Below are positions 8,642 through 18,574 of a stretch of 64,000 bases of DNA, one piece after another. The DNA lies in NCBI GenBank assembly GCA_964609385.1, contig CAZSSM010000032.1:1-64000 (forward strand), written 5' to 3'. Each line of letters begins with the position of its first letter. Position 1 is the stretch's first letter. The translations under genes and the position numbers were made by a program. The DNA comes from CAZSSM01 sp964609385. GTDB taxonomy: Bacteria; Planctomycetota; Planctomycetia; Isosphaerales; Isosphaeraceae. Under the pieces are notes generated by a model, which saw only the letters and a list, made by a program, of their open reading frames with translations, ran no database searches and was not told the origin of the DNA.

Positions 8642-9817
8642 ATGGCCACTACGACTCCCAGCCCGACCGAAGCGCCGGTGACGGTCCTGCTCATCGACGA
8701 CCAGGCGCTTATCGGTGAGGCGGTCCGGCGGATGCTCGGCGACCAGCCCGAGATCACCTACCACTTTTGCCAAAACCCAACCGAGGCGATCGCGCGCGCT
8801 GATCTGGTTCAGCCCACCGTCATCCTCCAGGACCTGGTCATGCCCGAGATCGACGGCTTGGAGATGGTCCGTCGGTTCCGCCAGCACGAGCCGACCCGGG
8901 ACGTCCCCTTGATCGTCCTCTCTAGCCGCGAGGAAGCCAAGACCAAGGCCGAAGCCTTCGCCCTGGGCGCCAATGACTACCTGGTCAAGCTGCCCGAGGC
9001 GATCGAGCTGGTCGCCCGAATCCGCTATCACTCGCAGGGCTACACTCGGCTCCTGCAGCGCAACGCCGCCTACCGTCAACTCCAGGAGGACGTCGCGCAG
9101 GCAGCGCGCTACGTCCAGTCACTGCTGCCCGAGCCGATCGCTGAGTCCCCAATTCAGACCGACTGGACGTTCATCCCCTCGGCCGCATTGGGAGGCGACA
9201 CCTTCGGCTATCACTTCCTCGACGACGATCGGTTCGCCTTCTATCTGGTCGATGTGGTCGGCCACGGTGTCGGCGCGGCGTTGCTCTCGGTCTCGGTGCT
9301 CAACGCGATCCGAAGCCGATCGTTGCCCTCGACCGATTTCCGCGATCCCGGGCAGGTGATCGCCGCATTGAACCGGACCTTTCAAATGGCGCAGCAGGGC
9401 GACAAATATTTCACGGCCTGGTACGGGGTCTACGATCGCTCGTCTCGCCGGATCCGCTATTCCGGGGGCGGCCATCCGCCAGCGATCCTGGTGCCCGGAC
9501 CCGGTAGCGGATCGACCGATCCGATCCTCCTGGAAGCCGATGGGCCGATGGTCGGCGCCTTTGAGGACCTCGACTACGGATCGGCCGAGATCGATATTGT
9601 GCCCGGTTCGCGAATCTACCTTTTCAGCGACGGGGTCTACGAGGTCGCCGACCGCCAAGGCACCATGTGGCCCTTCTCCCAGTTCGTCAAGGTCCTGGTC
9701 GGGCTCAAACATGACGACGGCGGCGAGCTGACCCGACTGGTCGATCACGTCCGCCAATTCACCGGCGCACACGATTTCGAGGACGACTATTCAATCTTAT
9801 CTGCCCGATTCTCTTGA
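8642..9817 (+). CDS. Response regulator: WspR-like receiver fused to PP2C/SpoIIE phosphatase
   Basis: This 391-residue protein is the probable output of the cluster. The receiver (13-135) has Asp19/Asp20, phosphoacceptor Asp64 (ILQDLVMPEIDG) and Lys116 (NDYLVKLPEAIELVARIRYH); the wording is strikingly like WspR from memory. WspR continues into a GGDEF domain. Here a coiled helix (about 138-165) leads instead to a PP2C phosphatase of the RsbU/SpoIIE type: GGDTFGY with Asp186, LVDVVGHGVGAALLS with Asp204, SGGGHPPAIL, LFSDGVYEV and DDYSIL. It should dephosphorylate a Ser/Thr protein, classically a STAS anti-anti-sigma factor. It lies 214 bases after cheB, so it may have its own promoter or translation signal. 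Confidence 0.9.
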   Translation: MATTTPSPTEAPVTVLLIDDQALIGEAVRRMLGDQPEITYHFCQNPTEAIARADLVQPTVILQDLVMPEIDGLEMVRRFRQHEPTRDVPLIVLSSREEAKTKAEAFALGANDYLVKLPEAIELVARIRYHSQGYTRLLQRNAAYRQLQEDVAQAARYVQSLLPEPIAESPIQTDWTFIPSAALGGDTFGYHFLDDDRFAFYLVDVVGHGVGAALLSVSVLNAIRSRSLPSTDFRDPGQVIAALNRTFQMAQQGDKYFTAWYGVYDRSSRRIRYSGGGHPPAILVPGPGSGSTDPILLEADGPMVGAFEDLDYGSAEIDIVPGSRIYLFSDGVYEVADRQGTMWPFSQFVKVLVGLKHDDGGELTRLVDHVRQFTGAHDFEDDYSILSARFS

Positions 9818-10015
9818 GGTTGCCGATTTTTCTGGTTCTTCCCGCTGCGCGATTTGGCGTCCGATTGAGTTGCCCGATGGTCCCTCGTAGAATCGGGTTC
9901 ACTCGACTTGGATGGCCCACGTCCCAATCTCGGACGATCGTGTGGCACGTCTTCCATCGAAGTCCTCTCATCCCTCCATCTCAGCCGATCGAACATGCCC
10001 CTCTGGAGATCAATA

Positions 10016-11503
10016 ATGCGTCGCTTGATGCTGGCTTGGATCCTCTCGATCGTCGCCGCGGTCAATGCCTCAGCCGCTGACGAATCGGCCGTCCGCAATC
10101 TGCTCCGCTACATCCCCAGTTCCACCAACACACTGCTGGTCTACGATGTCGCGGCGATCCTGGAATCGCCGATCGCTAAGGCGGAGAACTGGGCCGAAGA
10201 GATGAGGAACGCCTCTGCCCGAGGCCTCGCACTCTCAACGGAAACCGAGCTGTTGGTCGTCGGGACCGAACTGGGCGACTCTTGGTCGGCCGAGGCGATC
10301 TACGGTGTCTCCCAGATCAAGACGGATTTCAGTCCCGAGATCCTCGCCCGCGCTGAGCGTGGATATACCGAAACGATTGCCGATACTGAAGCGATCTGGA
10401 CCCCACGCAACACCTACTTCCTGAAGCTTGACGAGAAGATCTTGGGAGCTTACTACCCCGAGGATCGCCAAGGTGTCTCGCGTTGGCTCCGATCGGTTAG
10501 TCGCCTCCCGAACATCTCGCCCTTCCTGCAGCGGGCCGCCTACCGCGTGGCGGGGGATCAGGCCGAGAGTCAGATCGTCCTGGCCATCGATGTCCTCGAT
10601 GCCCTCTCGCCGATCCAACTGGAAGAAAAGCTCGCCGTCCTCGACTTCGTCAAGGACGCAGGAATCGATCAAGCTGCTGCCGCCCGTGCACTCGCCTCGG
10701 CCGTCGGGATCACCCTGACCGTCGAACTGACGGACAAGGCTTATGGGATCCTCGAAGTCGAGCACAGCGAGGATGTCACCGTCCTCGCGCCGATCGCCAA
10801 GCAACTCGCCCTCCACGCCTTGGAAGTCAATGGGCTGTATGTGGCCGACCTTGAGAACTGGGAAGCCGGCGTCGTCGGCAAGCAGTTCATCTTCGAAGGG
10901 GAACTGAGCGAGGTCGGACTGAAGCTGATCTCCAGCTTCGTTACGGTCCCCACAGCCACCCTCGATGAGGAATCCGCTCAGGGCAACGTACCCATCGATC
11001 AGGTTGACCCACAGATCGTGGCTAAGGCTACCCAAGAATATTATCAATCGATGCGAGCTGTCGCGCAAGAATTCTATGACATGAAGCCTAAGATCAAGAA
11101 TCGGCCGCTCTCCTCGCAGGGGATCTGGCTGGGCAAATTCGCTACCAAGATTGACCAACTCCCGGTCCTTAACGTCGACCCCGAGATGCTCGATTTCGGC
11201 CGCGTCGTCACCGCTGCGCTCCGCGACGCCTCGGCCGCCTTCCGTAACGTCAAGCTCCGGACCCAATACCGAGCCAGCAGCGGGAACTACGGCTACTACG
11301 GCTCCGGCAACAGCTACGGATACGGCTATGGCTACGGCGGATACAGCGGTTGGCAAAACAACGTCCAGTCGCGGATGAAGAACACCATCCGCCAGGAATC
11401 GACCTCGGCCACCTTCTACGTCAACGGTCAACTCGATCAACTCAAAAACCTCAACACCGAGATCCGACAGCGGATGACTCAGAAGTACGGGATCGAATTC
11501 TGA
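10016..11503 (+). CDS. Exported protein of unknown function with Gly/Tyr-rich tail
   Basis: This is a 495-residue protein that I do not recognise. The first 22 residues form a signal peptide (MRRLMLAWILSIVAAVNASA) with cleavage likely after ASA. The body is soluble and acidic. Near residues 420-445 there is a low-complexity segment of Gly, Tyr and Ser repeats (YGYYGSGNSYGYGYGYGG), followed by a polar helix at the C-terminus. GGAG lies 7-8 bases before the ATG, which favours this start over upstream ones. It follows the Wsp-like cluster in the same direction, so an envelope or surface role is possible but only inferred. Confidence 0.8.
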   Translation: MRRLMLAWILSIVAAVNASAADESAVRNLLRYIPSSTNTLLVYDVAAILESPIAKAENWAEEMRNASARGLALSTETELLVVGTELGDSWSAEAIYGVSQIKTDFSPEILARAERGYTETIADTEAIWTPRNTYFLKLDEKILGAYYPEDRQGVSRWLRSVSRLPNISPFLQRAAYRVAGDQAESQIVLAIDVLDALSPIQLEEKLAVLDFVKDAGIDQAAAARALASAVGITLTVELTDKAYGILEVEHSEDVTVLAPIAKQLALHALEVNGLYVADLENWEAGVVGKQFIFEGELSEVGLKLISSFVTVPTATLDEESAQGNVPIDQVDPQIVAKATQEYYQSMRAVAQEFYDMKPKIKNRPLSSQGIWLGKFATKIDQLPVLNVDPEMLDFGRVVTAALRDASAAFRNVKLRTQYRASSGNYGYYGSGNSYGYGYGYGGYSGWQNNVQSRMKNTIRQESTSATFYVNGQLDQLKNLNTEIRQRMTQKYGIEF

Positions 11504-11580
11504 GGGAATAGATAGCTAACGACCTGTTTGATCTCGATAACTTGTTTCGACCCAACGCGCAGGTCAAACGAAGAGTTTCT

Positions 11581-11628
11581 CCCCCCTCAGCCAGCGCAAT
11601 ATCTTAGGATCGCGCTGGCAGAGGGAGG
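11581..11628. terminator. Long imperfect hairpin after the exported-protein gene
   Basis: GCCAGCGC (11590-11597) pairs with GCGCTGGC (11612-11619) over a 14-base loop. After one A/A mismatch the stem continues with CCTC/GAGG and further C/G pairs. It lies about 80 bases after the stop at 11503, ahead of the convergent giant gene. There is no clear U tract on either strand, so termination is only likely. Confidence 0.4.
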
Positions 11629-11723
11629 CATTGGTGACTCGGCCCCTCTCACCCGTCATTGAGGGTGAGGACAATATAGGCACGGCCGGATACCCGGCGA
11701 CTCCTGATTCGACGGGATCGAGG

Positions 11724-14700
11724 TCACTCCCACTGACGGATTTGGGCCAGCGATCGCTTGAGCCGGACGAGCAGTCTGTACTTCTCGCTCAAAGCGACGA
11801 ACAGGACAAGGCTCAAGCCGAGCCCGAGCATGATCGCCCATCGAGCCACGGCATTGTCGAGACCGGCACGGGTCGCCTGGTAGCCGACGTCGATCAAGAA
11901 CGTGACGAATCCCAAGACCAGGAAGACCTGGCTCCGGATCGTTATGCCTACGCCGATGGCCACCAGCGAGGCGACCAGGACCAACGCCCACGAGAGCAGG
12001 TCGGCCGTCCGCCAGATCGGGATCGACAGGCTGGTCAGGATCAACACAAGGCCCAGGGTCCGTAGGATGTTCAAGCCCGACCGACCGAGTTCGCGTCGTG
12101 CCGTCTCCGCGAACAGGAGGGTCGACAGACCGATCGGCAACACGTAGAAGCCCGGCTGTTCGACCAAGCTCCAACCGACGCGGAACCAGACCATCGCTAA
12201 GAGTCCATTAAAGATCAAGCCCGCCAAGTAGCCCAATCCACGCCAGCCGCTCCTCGACGCCAAAGCAGCGTAGAGCAGCGTCACGGCGATGCTGGTTAGG
12301 ATCATCGTGTCGGAGGCCCACCCGGATCGGAACGTCGCCGAGAGGCTCAGCACTGGCAACACCAACGCGCCCGCAAAGCTGGAACGCACCATGGCCTTTC
12401 GTCCCGGCCGATCCGAACTTCCGGGACCGCGTTCTCCCAGCCCCTCGGCAATCCCCAGATCGATCAGCGCCAGGCCGAACAACGCGATCGCGTCCCAGGA
12501 CGCCTGTGCGGGGAATCCCAGTCGGCCCGTCAGGTAAGCGCCCAGCACACACGCCTGAGCGAGATAACCATGCCAGACGACCCCATGACGGACCGCACCT
12601 CGGAAAAGGACCGAGGCCAGACCAATCAGCACGCCCGTATCCAACAGAGCGGACTCGGGAGCGACCGTTCCCCTCGACACGTCATGAGTCAGGCCCCAAC
12701 CGACGCAAACGGCCACCAGCAGGGCCAACCAAAGCTGCGAACGCTCTAGAGCGTCATGGACTTCGGCCCACCTTTCACGACCCGACAGCAGCTCGGCCAG
12801 TCCGGCTTGGGCGATCGTCAAACCGAGCAGGCCCAGACTGATGACCAAGCCAGTGGCTGGTGGGCTCGCGATCCCCAACGATTCGGGGATAACCCAAGCC
12901 AGGGTGGTGATCGTCAACACAGCGGCGATCGTCGAGGCGACGACCGCTCCACGCCGACGTTGGGCGATCGTCAACGCTGCCAGCGCAGTCGCGATCGTCC
13001 CGAATTTCCAGGTCAGTCCGAGGGTCAACGCGTACGGTCCCATCACCAGGCCGAGTCCTGACAAGACGACCGCGTCGAAGATCAGGCCGTCCGCGTATTG
13101 TCGCAATCGCGCACCGTCGATCGCTCCGGAGCCAAACGGCAAGGTCAAAGCCGTCTCCGACGATCGACCGCTCAGGCCGATTGCAAACAGCGCGGCGATG
13201 AGCCCAAGAGTCGAGGTGACTGTGGGGATCGGCTGGGTTGCTCCCCAACCGGATACCCCAATCCAGGGTGCGGGGTCGACCAGCGTCCAGACTACGATGG
13301 CTGCGAGGATCAGGCCAATCACGCCGGAACGCACCCCGTCGGGAAAGATCGGCATCCGGACGCTCGCAACCGTCAGGACGATCAATGTCGACGTCAAGGT
13401 CCACCAACCCGAGTGGTCGATCGCCGAGACGACGGACGGGACGATTGCTCCGAGGCTGTCGGCCGTTGTCAACGCGACCAGGATCAACGCTGACAGCAAT
13501 GACAGTGTTGAGAGACCCCTCGACCAATCTCCGATCGCGCTGCGGGTCCAGGGGAACTGCCAGCCGAGCCCCTCCAGGATCCGACGTGGTCGATCGAGCC
13601 ATGGTCGCAACTCAAACCAACCCCAACCCAAGAGAATCAGCATCAGCGGGACATGCGAGATCGTCGGGAGCCAGCGATCGACCAGCGCGATCACACCGAA
13701 GCTGGACAAGCCAAACGCGACGTCGATCCAGCCCCGGAACGGCAACCAACGGACCACTGCCGCGAGGATGACCGCGGCGCTCAGCGGGATCCCTGGGGCG
13801 CGTGACCAGATCTCGTCGGTCGCCACGATTGAACCGATATGGTTGACGAGACCGAGGACAATCAGGACAGCGCAGGCGATCCACCATGGGCGTTGATAGG
13901 CCAATTCGACGAGCCCGAGGCGACGGCAGACCGGCACACGGACTGCATCGACGAGCGCCGCGACCAGCCACCAGAGCGCGGCTAGCCCCATCAAGGTCAT
14001 CGAGGCGATCCGACCGGTCGGGTCGATCGAGTACGCCTCAATGAGCGCCGAGGTCGTCAGGATCGTCGCCACCGCGGCCATCCATCCGATCGAAGGGAAG
14101 CTGATCGTCAACAAGAGGACCGGCACCGCCGTCAATGCCAACGCCAACGACCACGTGGCGTTCAACGGCAGGCTCAGCCCGATCAAGCAGATCACGGCGT
14201 GCTCCCAGGGCCGCGACAACCGGGGGCGGATCGACTCGGGGAGGAACCGGTTCGAGACGCGCCCAATGATCCAGAACCCGGTCGCTAGCCCCGTGGCCAA
14301 GAGTCCGAGCGTCGAGACGTGCCCTTCCTGTCCGTCACCGATCCAGAACAGAGTCACATAGGCCGCAATGACCAGTTGCGCCGAGGCAAGGTAGGTTGTC
14401 GACGACCGTCGCTGCCAGAGCGAGGCGGCCAAGTAGAACGCGGTCAGGACCAGCATCACCGGCATCAGGATCGGATAGCTATCGAGAGAGATCGAGGCGG
14501 ACCACAACACCTGCAACGAACCGATCACCGCCAGATACATACAGGCCGCGCGCCAAGTGTTGGCCAGAGGCAACGCACCCAAACGTCGCGCGAGCCGGCC
14601 TCCCCCTAGGAGTAGGAAGGCGGTCAACGCCGACGCGCCGGCCAGAACAGCGATTTGATCGGCGGAGGACAAGGGAGACGGTCGGCTGTAGGATTCCCAA

Positions 14701-17700
14701 GCCCAGAGCGCCAGGAATTGACCGCTTAGCCATGCTAAGCCGGCCGCGACCACTGCCCCCATTCTCGGGTGTTCCCAACGCGTCAGTCCAAGGGCGACCG
14801 ATGCACCAAGTGCTAGGACACCACCATATGAGGCCAGGCCGAGCGAGCCTTGGGCGGTCCACGGCCAGAGCAGGCCCACCACGAGACCAATCCATCCAAC
14901 AACTTCCGTTGCGTACAGCCAACAGGCAACCGGCTTGTCGGACGATCGCCTCCGTAACGCTTCACCGAGTCCCAGCCAAGCCCACGCCACCATCAAGGTC
15001 GTGATCCCAAAGCTCCACGCCACCCCATCGACCGTCCCGAGCTGGACCGCCACCACGCACAAGATCGCGGACGTGAGACCGGCCATCGCCATCCCAGCGA
15101 TCGGGGCGGACGGCCGATGTCGGTTCGCTCCGATCCAGGTCAACCCGACCAATGCGAACGGGCCGATCAACCCTCCAGGTTCTCGAAAGCCGTCCCACAA
15201 GCTGAAGAGCGAGCTGACCAACACGACCAAGATCGGAACGACAATCATCCCGTGGACGAGATGGCGTGCGAGACCTTGAGCGGGATCCGCGAGACCTCGA
15301 CGACGGAGGATCTCTACAGCCAACCAGAGCAGGGGGCCGGTCGCCGAGAGCGCGAAGGCGACATCGATCGGAAGGAGCGTCGACGAACTCCAACCCAGGA
15401 CTGGACCACTGGCCAGCATGCCAGCGGTCAGCCCGAAGACCCACGAGGCGACCGCCCAACCGGCCAGGGGCTCGTACCTCGTGCGATATCGAGTCCCCAT
15501 GGCGAAGACTGTGCCCGCCGCCAGCCCGGTCGGCAGGATCGCGATCAGATTCGAGGGTTCCGGGACCCAAGGGGATCCCAAGAGCACCACCATGATCGCT
15601 GCATGGACGATCGCCAACATCCCCGCGACAACGCCCACGTCGATCCGGATCTCGGGCTCGATAATCGGGATCAGCCCGAATCGTCGGGAGCTGGTCTCAC
15701 GTCCGTCTCCCAACGATATCAAGGTGGTGAACGCGACGAGCGAGCCGAAGCAGGACAGCGCCGTCGAGAACCAGACATCGCTCACGATTCGGGTCGTCAA
15801 CGATTCGCCCAGCCCAGTCACCAAGGTTGCACCAATCACCAAGTACCCCAGCGCTGCGTAGGCCAGCGATTTCCTGGGAAATTCCTGGTAGAGGAGCAGC
15901 GCGAGGATCGCCAGGCATCCCAGACTCGCCGAGGTCGTCCAGATCACCACCGGGTCCCAGATCAGACCGGCCACGATCAGACCGAACGCTCCGACTCCGG
16001 CCAAACGGATCATCCGCGCCAAGGATTGCCGATAGGGGTCGAGTTCCTCCGATCTTGGGATCAGTCGCAACCCGAACCAATACGCCACGGCGATCCCGGC
16101 CACGCCCAAGGCACGCGATCCCAACGTCAGGTCGGCGATCAGGGTCCCGGCCAGCATCGCTGCGCCGATCCCGGACCCGCTGGCCAGCACGACCAGCCAG
16201 GGTCTTCGGAACGACCAGGCCATCACTCCCAAGGCGACGGCGTAGCCGGCCAACCCGATCGCGCCGGCCAGCGGTTCGATCGCAGAGACGGCCGACCCGA
16301 CCACGCTCAACGTCAAGGCCATCGGCAGCAGGTGATTGGCCAGCCGGGCGTCCCCCCATTGAGAGCGGATCCACCAAGCCGTGACCATTAACAGGGTGAC
16401 GATCGGCAGCCCGGCCCAGCCGAGGAACGCGGGCGGCAACGCCGATCCGTAGCCGAAGAGTTCGGCCAACGACGTGCTCAAGAGGCCCGACCACGGCTGG
16501 GTCGCCTCCCAGACGGCCATACCGAGCACGCCCGAGGCCGCCATCGTGCTGTAGAGCAACGCCGGATGACGCCAGATCTGCAATGCCTGTACATAAACTG
16601 CTATGACCAAGCTTGCGGTCAGACCCGTGTTGAGCGCCGCCAGCGAAGGAACGCTGTCGAGCGGACGGACGACGGCCAAGGTCAGGGCCAACGCCGCGAG
16701 GACGTAGCTGCCGATTCGCATTCCGATCACGACTCGACCACCGGCGACCTTCGAGATCGCGCCGGTTGTCATCAAGGCCGCGCAGGCTCCCAGGGCTGTC
16801 GGCAAGGCGAACCAGAGCGGCGCCATCATCGGGATCAGCATGCTGATCCGAACGGTCGTCCAAAGGTGGGCAAACGCCAAGACGCCCAAGCCGAAGCCCC
16901 AATCCCGCGCTGAGGGCGGTTCGGGACCGTCGTGCTCATCGAGTGGTTCGGACCATGCGGGTTTGCTCAGCCGCCGTGTCAACCAAGATGTCGAGGCTAA
17001 CAGCAACGCCGAAGAGCCCAGCAACGTTAGGACGCCATCGACTAAGGACCCCGTCGCCAGCCAAGGCGATGCCAGCATCAGGCTCCCTTGGGTGAGCAGG
17101 GCGAACGCGATCGGAACAGACGCCGGACTGGTCAGACGTCGACTCGTGACGGCTCCCAGACCTGCCAGGCCGATCCACGCCAAGCCGACCAAAGCAACTC
17201 GGATCCCGAAGGGCTCCGGGCCGCTCAGCATCACCGAGGTCAGGGTGAAGTTCATCGGGATGAGCAACAGCGCCATCAGCAGGATGATCCGCCCGGCCTG
17301 ATCCGCCCCCCAACGCAGCAAGCCTCCGCCCAGCGAGGCGAACGCCATGCTGTAGACCAGCAACGTGAAACAGCGACCCGTCGTCGATCCGAGCAACTCA
17401 TCACCCAGCAGCAAGGCGGCGATCGCCGTCGAACTAACCAGCAAGAGGATCCCGCCCAGCAGCAGGATCATGCGCTGCCAATGCCTTTGCAGGACCGCGA
17501 ACGCCGACTCGACCCAGCTCGGTCCGATCGCGACCGGCTCGGCAATCGCGACCGGTGTCGACGCCTCAACGGATTCCCGAACCTGTGTCGTCGAATCAAC
17601 GAGTGGCCGAACAGTCACGGGTTTTGGTTGAGGAACGGGTGGAGGGGTTGTGACCGTCGGAGCCTCGCGCTGGAGTTGCTCGGCGATCGCGTCCCGGACG

Positions 17701-18251
17701 ACTCGAAGTTGTTCCTGGCCACGTTCGACGCCTTCGCACGCCAGAGCGTGTGCCTCTTCCAATCGTCGGCGCTCCCGAAGGCTCTCGACCCCTAATGACC
17801 AAGCGCCGTCATGGTCTGGATCGAGTTCACGGACCTTGCTCGCCAAGCGATCGACCTCGTCGAAGTGGCGGAGGACCATTGAGGTCCGGGCCCGCTCGAT
17901 GCATTGGCGAACCCGTCCCCTCGTGATCAGTCGATCGCGACGCGTTTCGTACTCCGCACGAATCGCTCGCTCACCGTTCGCATCGATCCAGCCCCGGTGA
18001 CGCCAGCTCGGCAATTCGTCGATGACATAGCGGATCTTTCCGAGTTGCTGCGTCTCGATCTCCTCCAACCCGAACGCCCTTGGTGGCGATGATGAGGGCA
18101 ATGGAGGTGGCTCGGCCTGAACGGTCCGGTCCGATTCCGGATTGAGGTCCGAGGGCTCGGCGCTCGACCGATCGTCATCGACAAGATCGATTTCGAAAGG
18201 CGGGTCCGGCTCGGTCTCAGCTTCGGAGCGGCTCGCGGGGGGGATCGTCAT
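11724..18251 (-). CDS. Giant polytopic membrane protein (2175 aa), unknown function
   Basis: The first 240 residues are soluble: an acidic, proline-rich start, then charged helices resembling TPR or coiled-coil (residues 100-200, for example LRHFDEVDRLASKVRELDPD), then a Pro/Thr/Val linker. From about residue 250 to the end the chain is an almost unbroken series of hydrophobic segments, dozens of likely membrane spans, with many Trp and short Arg-rich cytoplasmic loops. No catalytic motif was recognised. GAGGAG lies about 10 bases before the ATG. It resembles in outline the large many-span proteins of planctomycetes. Function unknown; the reading frame itself is beyond doubt at this length. 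Confidence 0.85.
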   Translation of the reverse strand: MTIPPASRSEAETEPDPPFEIDLVDDDRSSAEPSDLNPESDRTVQAEPPPLPSSSPPRAFGLEEIETQQLGKIRYVIDELPSWRHRGWIDANGERAIRAEYETRRDRLITRGRVRQCIERARTSMVLRHFDEVDRLASKVRELDPDHDGAWSLGVESLRERRRLEEAHALACEGVERGQEQLRVVRDAIAEQLQREAPTVTTPPPVPQPKPVTVRPLVDSTTQVRESVEASTPVAIAEPVAIGPSWVESAFAVLQRHWQRMILLLGGILLLVSSTAIAALLLGDELLGSTTGRCFTLLVYSMAFASLGGGLLRWGADQAGRIILLMALLLIPMNFTLTSVMLSGPEPFGIRVALVGLAWIGLAGLGAVTSRRLTSPASVPIAFALLTQGSLMLASPWLATGSLVDGVLTLLGSSALLLASTSWLTRRLSKPAWSEPLDEHDGPEPPSARDWGFGLGVLAFAHLWTTVRISMLIPMMAPLWFALPTALGACAALMTTGAISKVAGGRVVIGMRIGSYVLAALALTLAVVRPLDSVPSLAALNTGLTASLVIAVYVQALQIWRHPALLYSTMAASGVLGMAVWEATQPWSGLLSTSLAELFGYGSALPPAFLGWAGLPIVTLLMVTAWWIRSQWGDARLANHLLPMALTLSVVGSAVSAIEPLAGAIGLAGYAVALGVMAWSFRRPWLVVLASGSGIGAAMLAGTLIADLTLGSRALGVAGIAVAYWFGLRLIPRSEELDPYRQSLARMIRLAGVGAFGLIVAGLIWDPVVIWTTSASLGCLAILALLLYQEFPRKSLAYAALGYLVIGATLVTGLGESLTTRIVSDVWFSTALSCFGSLVAFTTLISLGDGRETSSRRFGLIPIIEPEIRIDVGVVAGMLAIVHAAIMVVLLGSPWVPEPSNLIAILPTGLAAGTVFAMGTRYRTRYEPLAGWAVASWVFGLTAGMLASGPVLGWSSSTLLPIDVAFALSATGPLLWLAVEILRRRGLADPAQGLARHLVHGMIVVPILVVLVSSLFSLWDGFREPGGLIGPFALVGLTWIGANRHRPSAPIAGMAMAGLTSAILCVVAVQLGTVDGVAWSFGITTLMVAWAWLGLGEALRRRSSDKPVACWLYATEVVGWIGLVVGLLWPWTAQGSLGLASYGGVLALGASVALGLTRWEHPRMGAVVAAGLAWLSGQFLALWAWESYSRPSPLSSADQIAVLAGASALTAFLLLGGGRLARRLGALPLANTWRAACMYLAVIGSLQVLWSASISLDSYPILMPVMLVLTAFYLAASLWQRRSSTTYLASAQLVIAAYVTLFWIGDGQEGHVSTLGLLATGLATGFWIIGRVSNRFLPESIRPRLSRPWEHAVICLIGLSLPLNATWSLALALTAVPVLLLTISFPSIGWMAAVATILTTSALIEAYSIDPTGRIASMTLMGLAALWWLVAALVDAVRVPVCRRLGLVELAYQRPWWIACAVLIVLGLVNHIGSIVATDEIWSRAPGIPLSAAVILAAVVRWLPFRGWIDVAFGLSSFGVIALVDRWLPTISHVPLMLILLGWGWFELRPWLDRPRRILEGLGWQFPWTRSAIGDWSRGLSTLSLLSALILVALTTADSLGAIVPSVVSAIDHSGWWTLTSTLIVLTVASVRMPIFPDGVRSGVIGLILAAIVVWTLVDPAPWIGVSGWGATQPIPTVTSTLGLIAALFAIGLSGRSSETALTLPFGSGAIDGARLRQYADGLIFDAVVLSGLGLVMGPYALTLGLTWKFGTIATALAALTIAQRRRGAVVASTIAAVLTITTLAWVIPESLGIASPPATGLVISLGLLGLTIAQAGLAELLSGRERWAEVHDALERSQLWLALLVAVCVGWGLTHDVSRGTVAPESALLDTGVLIGLASVLFRGAVRHGVVWHGYLAQACVLGAYLTGRLGFPAQASWDAIALFGLALIDLGIAEGLGERGPGSSDRPGRKAMVRSSFAGALVLPVLSLSATFRSGWASDTMILTSIAVTLLYAALASRSGWRGLGYLAGLIFNGLLAMVWFRVGWSLVEQPGFYVLPIGLSTLLFAETARRELGRSGLNILRTLGLVLILTSLSIPIWRTADLLSWALVLVASLVAIGVGITIRSQVFLVLGFVTFLIDVGYQATRAGLDNAVARWAIMLGLGLSLVLFVALSEKYRLLVRLKRSLAQIRQWE

Positions 18252-18574
18252 CGCATCATCTCCTCAGTCGCGCGGATCGAATCGACGTCCGCGCGACCAC
18301 GGACTCCCGTTGTCGTTGTCTCCGACCATAGGTCAAGGTCCGGACGACGATGTTTCCGTCGTCCGGGACCCTGCTAGAGGATTCCGATCGCGTTCCTCAG
18401 CCCGACACGAAGAGTTCCGGATGGCGCCGAACTGTGGGGACGACTCGAGATTCGTCGGAGTCATCCCAATCCTGTCAGGAATCGCCGAAGGACGATCCCG
18501 ATAGAAACGGACGGACTGCCAATGAGGTGTCTGTCCGCTGATTGCTCGATATTTTCAGTCTATGGTGGGACTGC
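18252..18574. other. Intergenic region upstream of the giant membrane protein gene
   Basis: About 320 bases between two minus-strand genes. I see no gene and no convincing terminator. The promoter of the giant gene should lie here, but no clear -35/-10 pair stands out. Confidence 0.4.

Noticed and set aside
10235..11440. Open frame of 401 codons on the minus strand
   Set aside because: Antisense to the exported protein gene, which has a signal peptide and ribosome binding site; no supporting signal here.
15117..16391. Open frame of 424 codons on the plus strand
   Set aside because: Antisense to the giant membrane protein; the product is almost only Arg, Gln, Asp, Gly and Pro, as expected from the reverse of hydrophobic codons.
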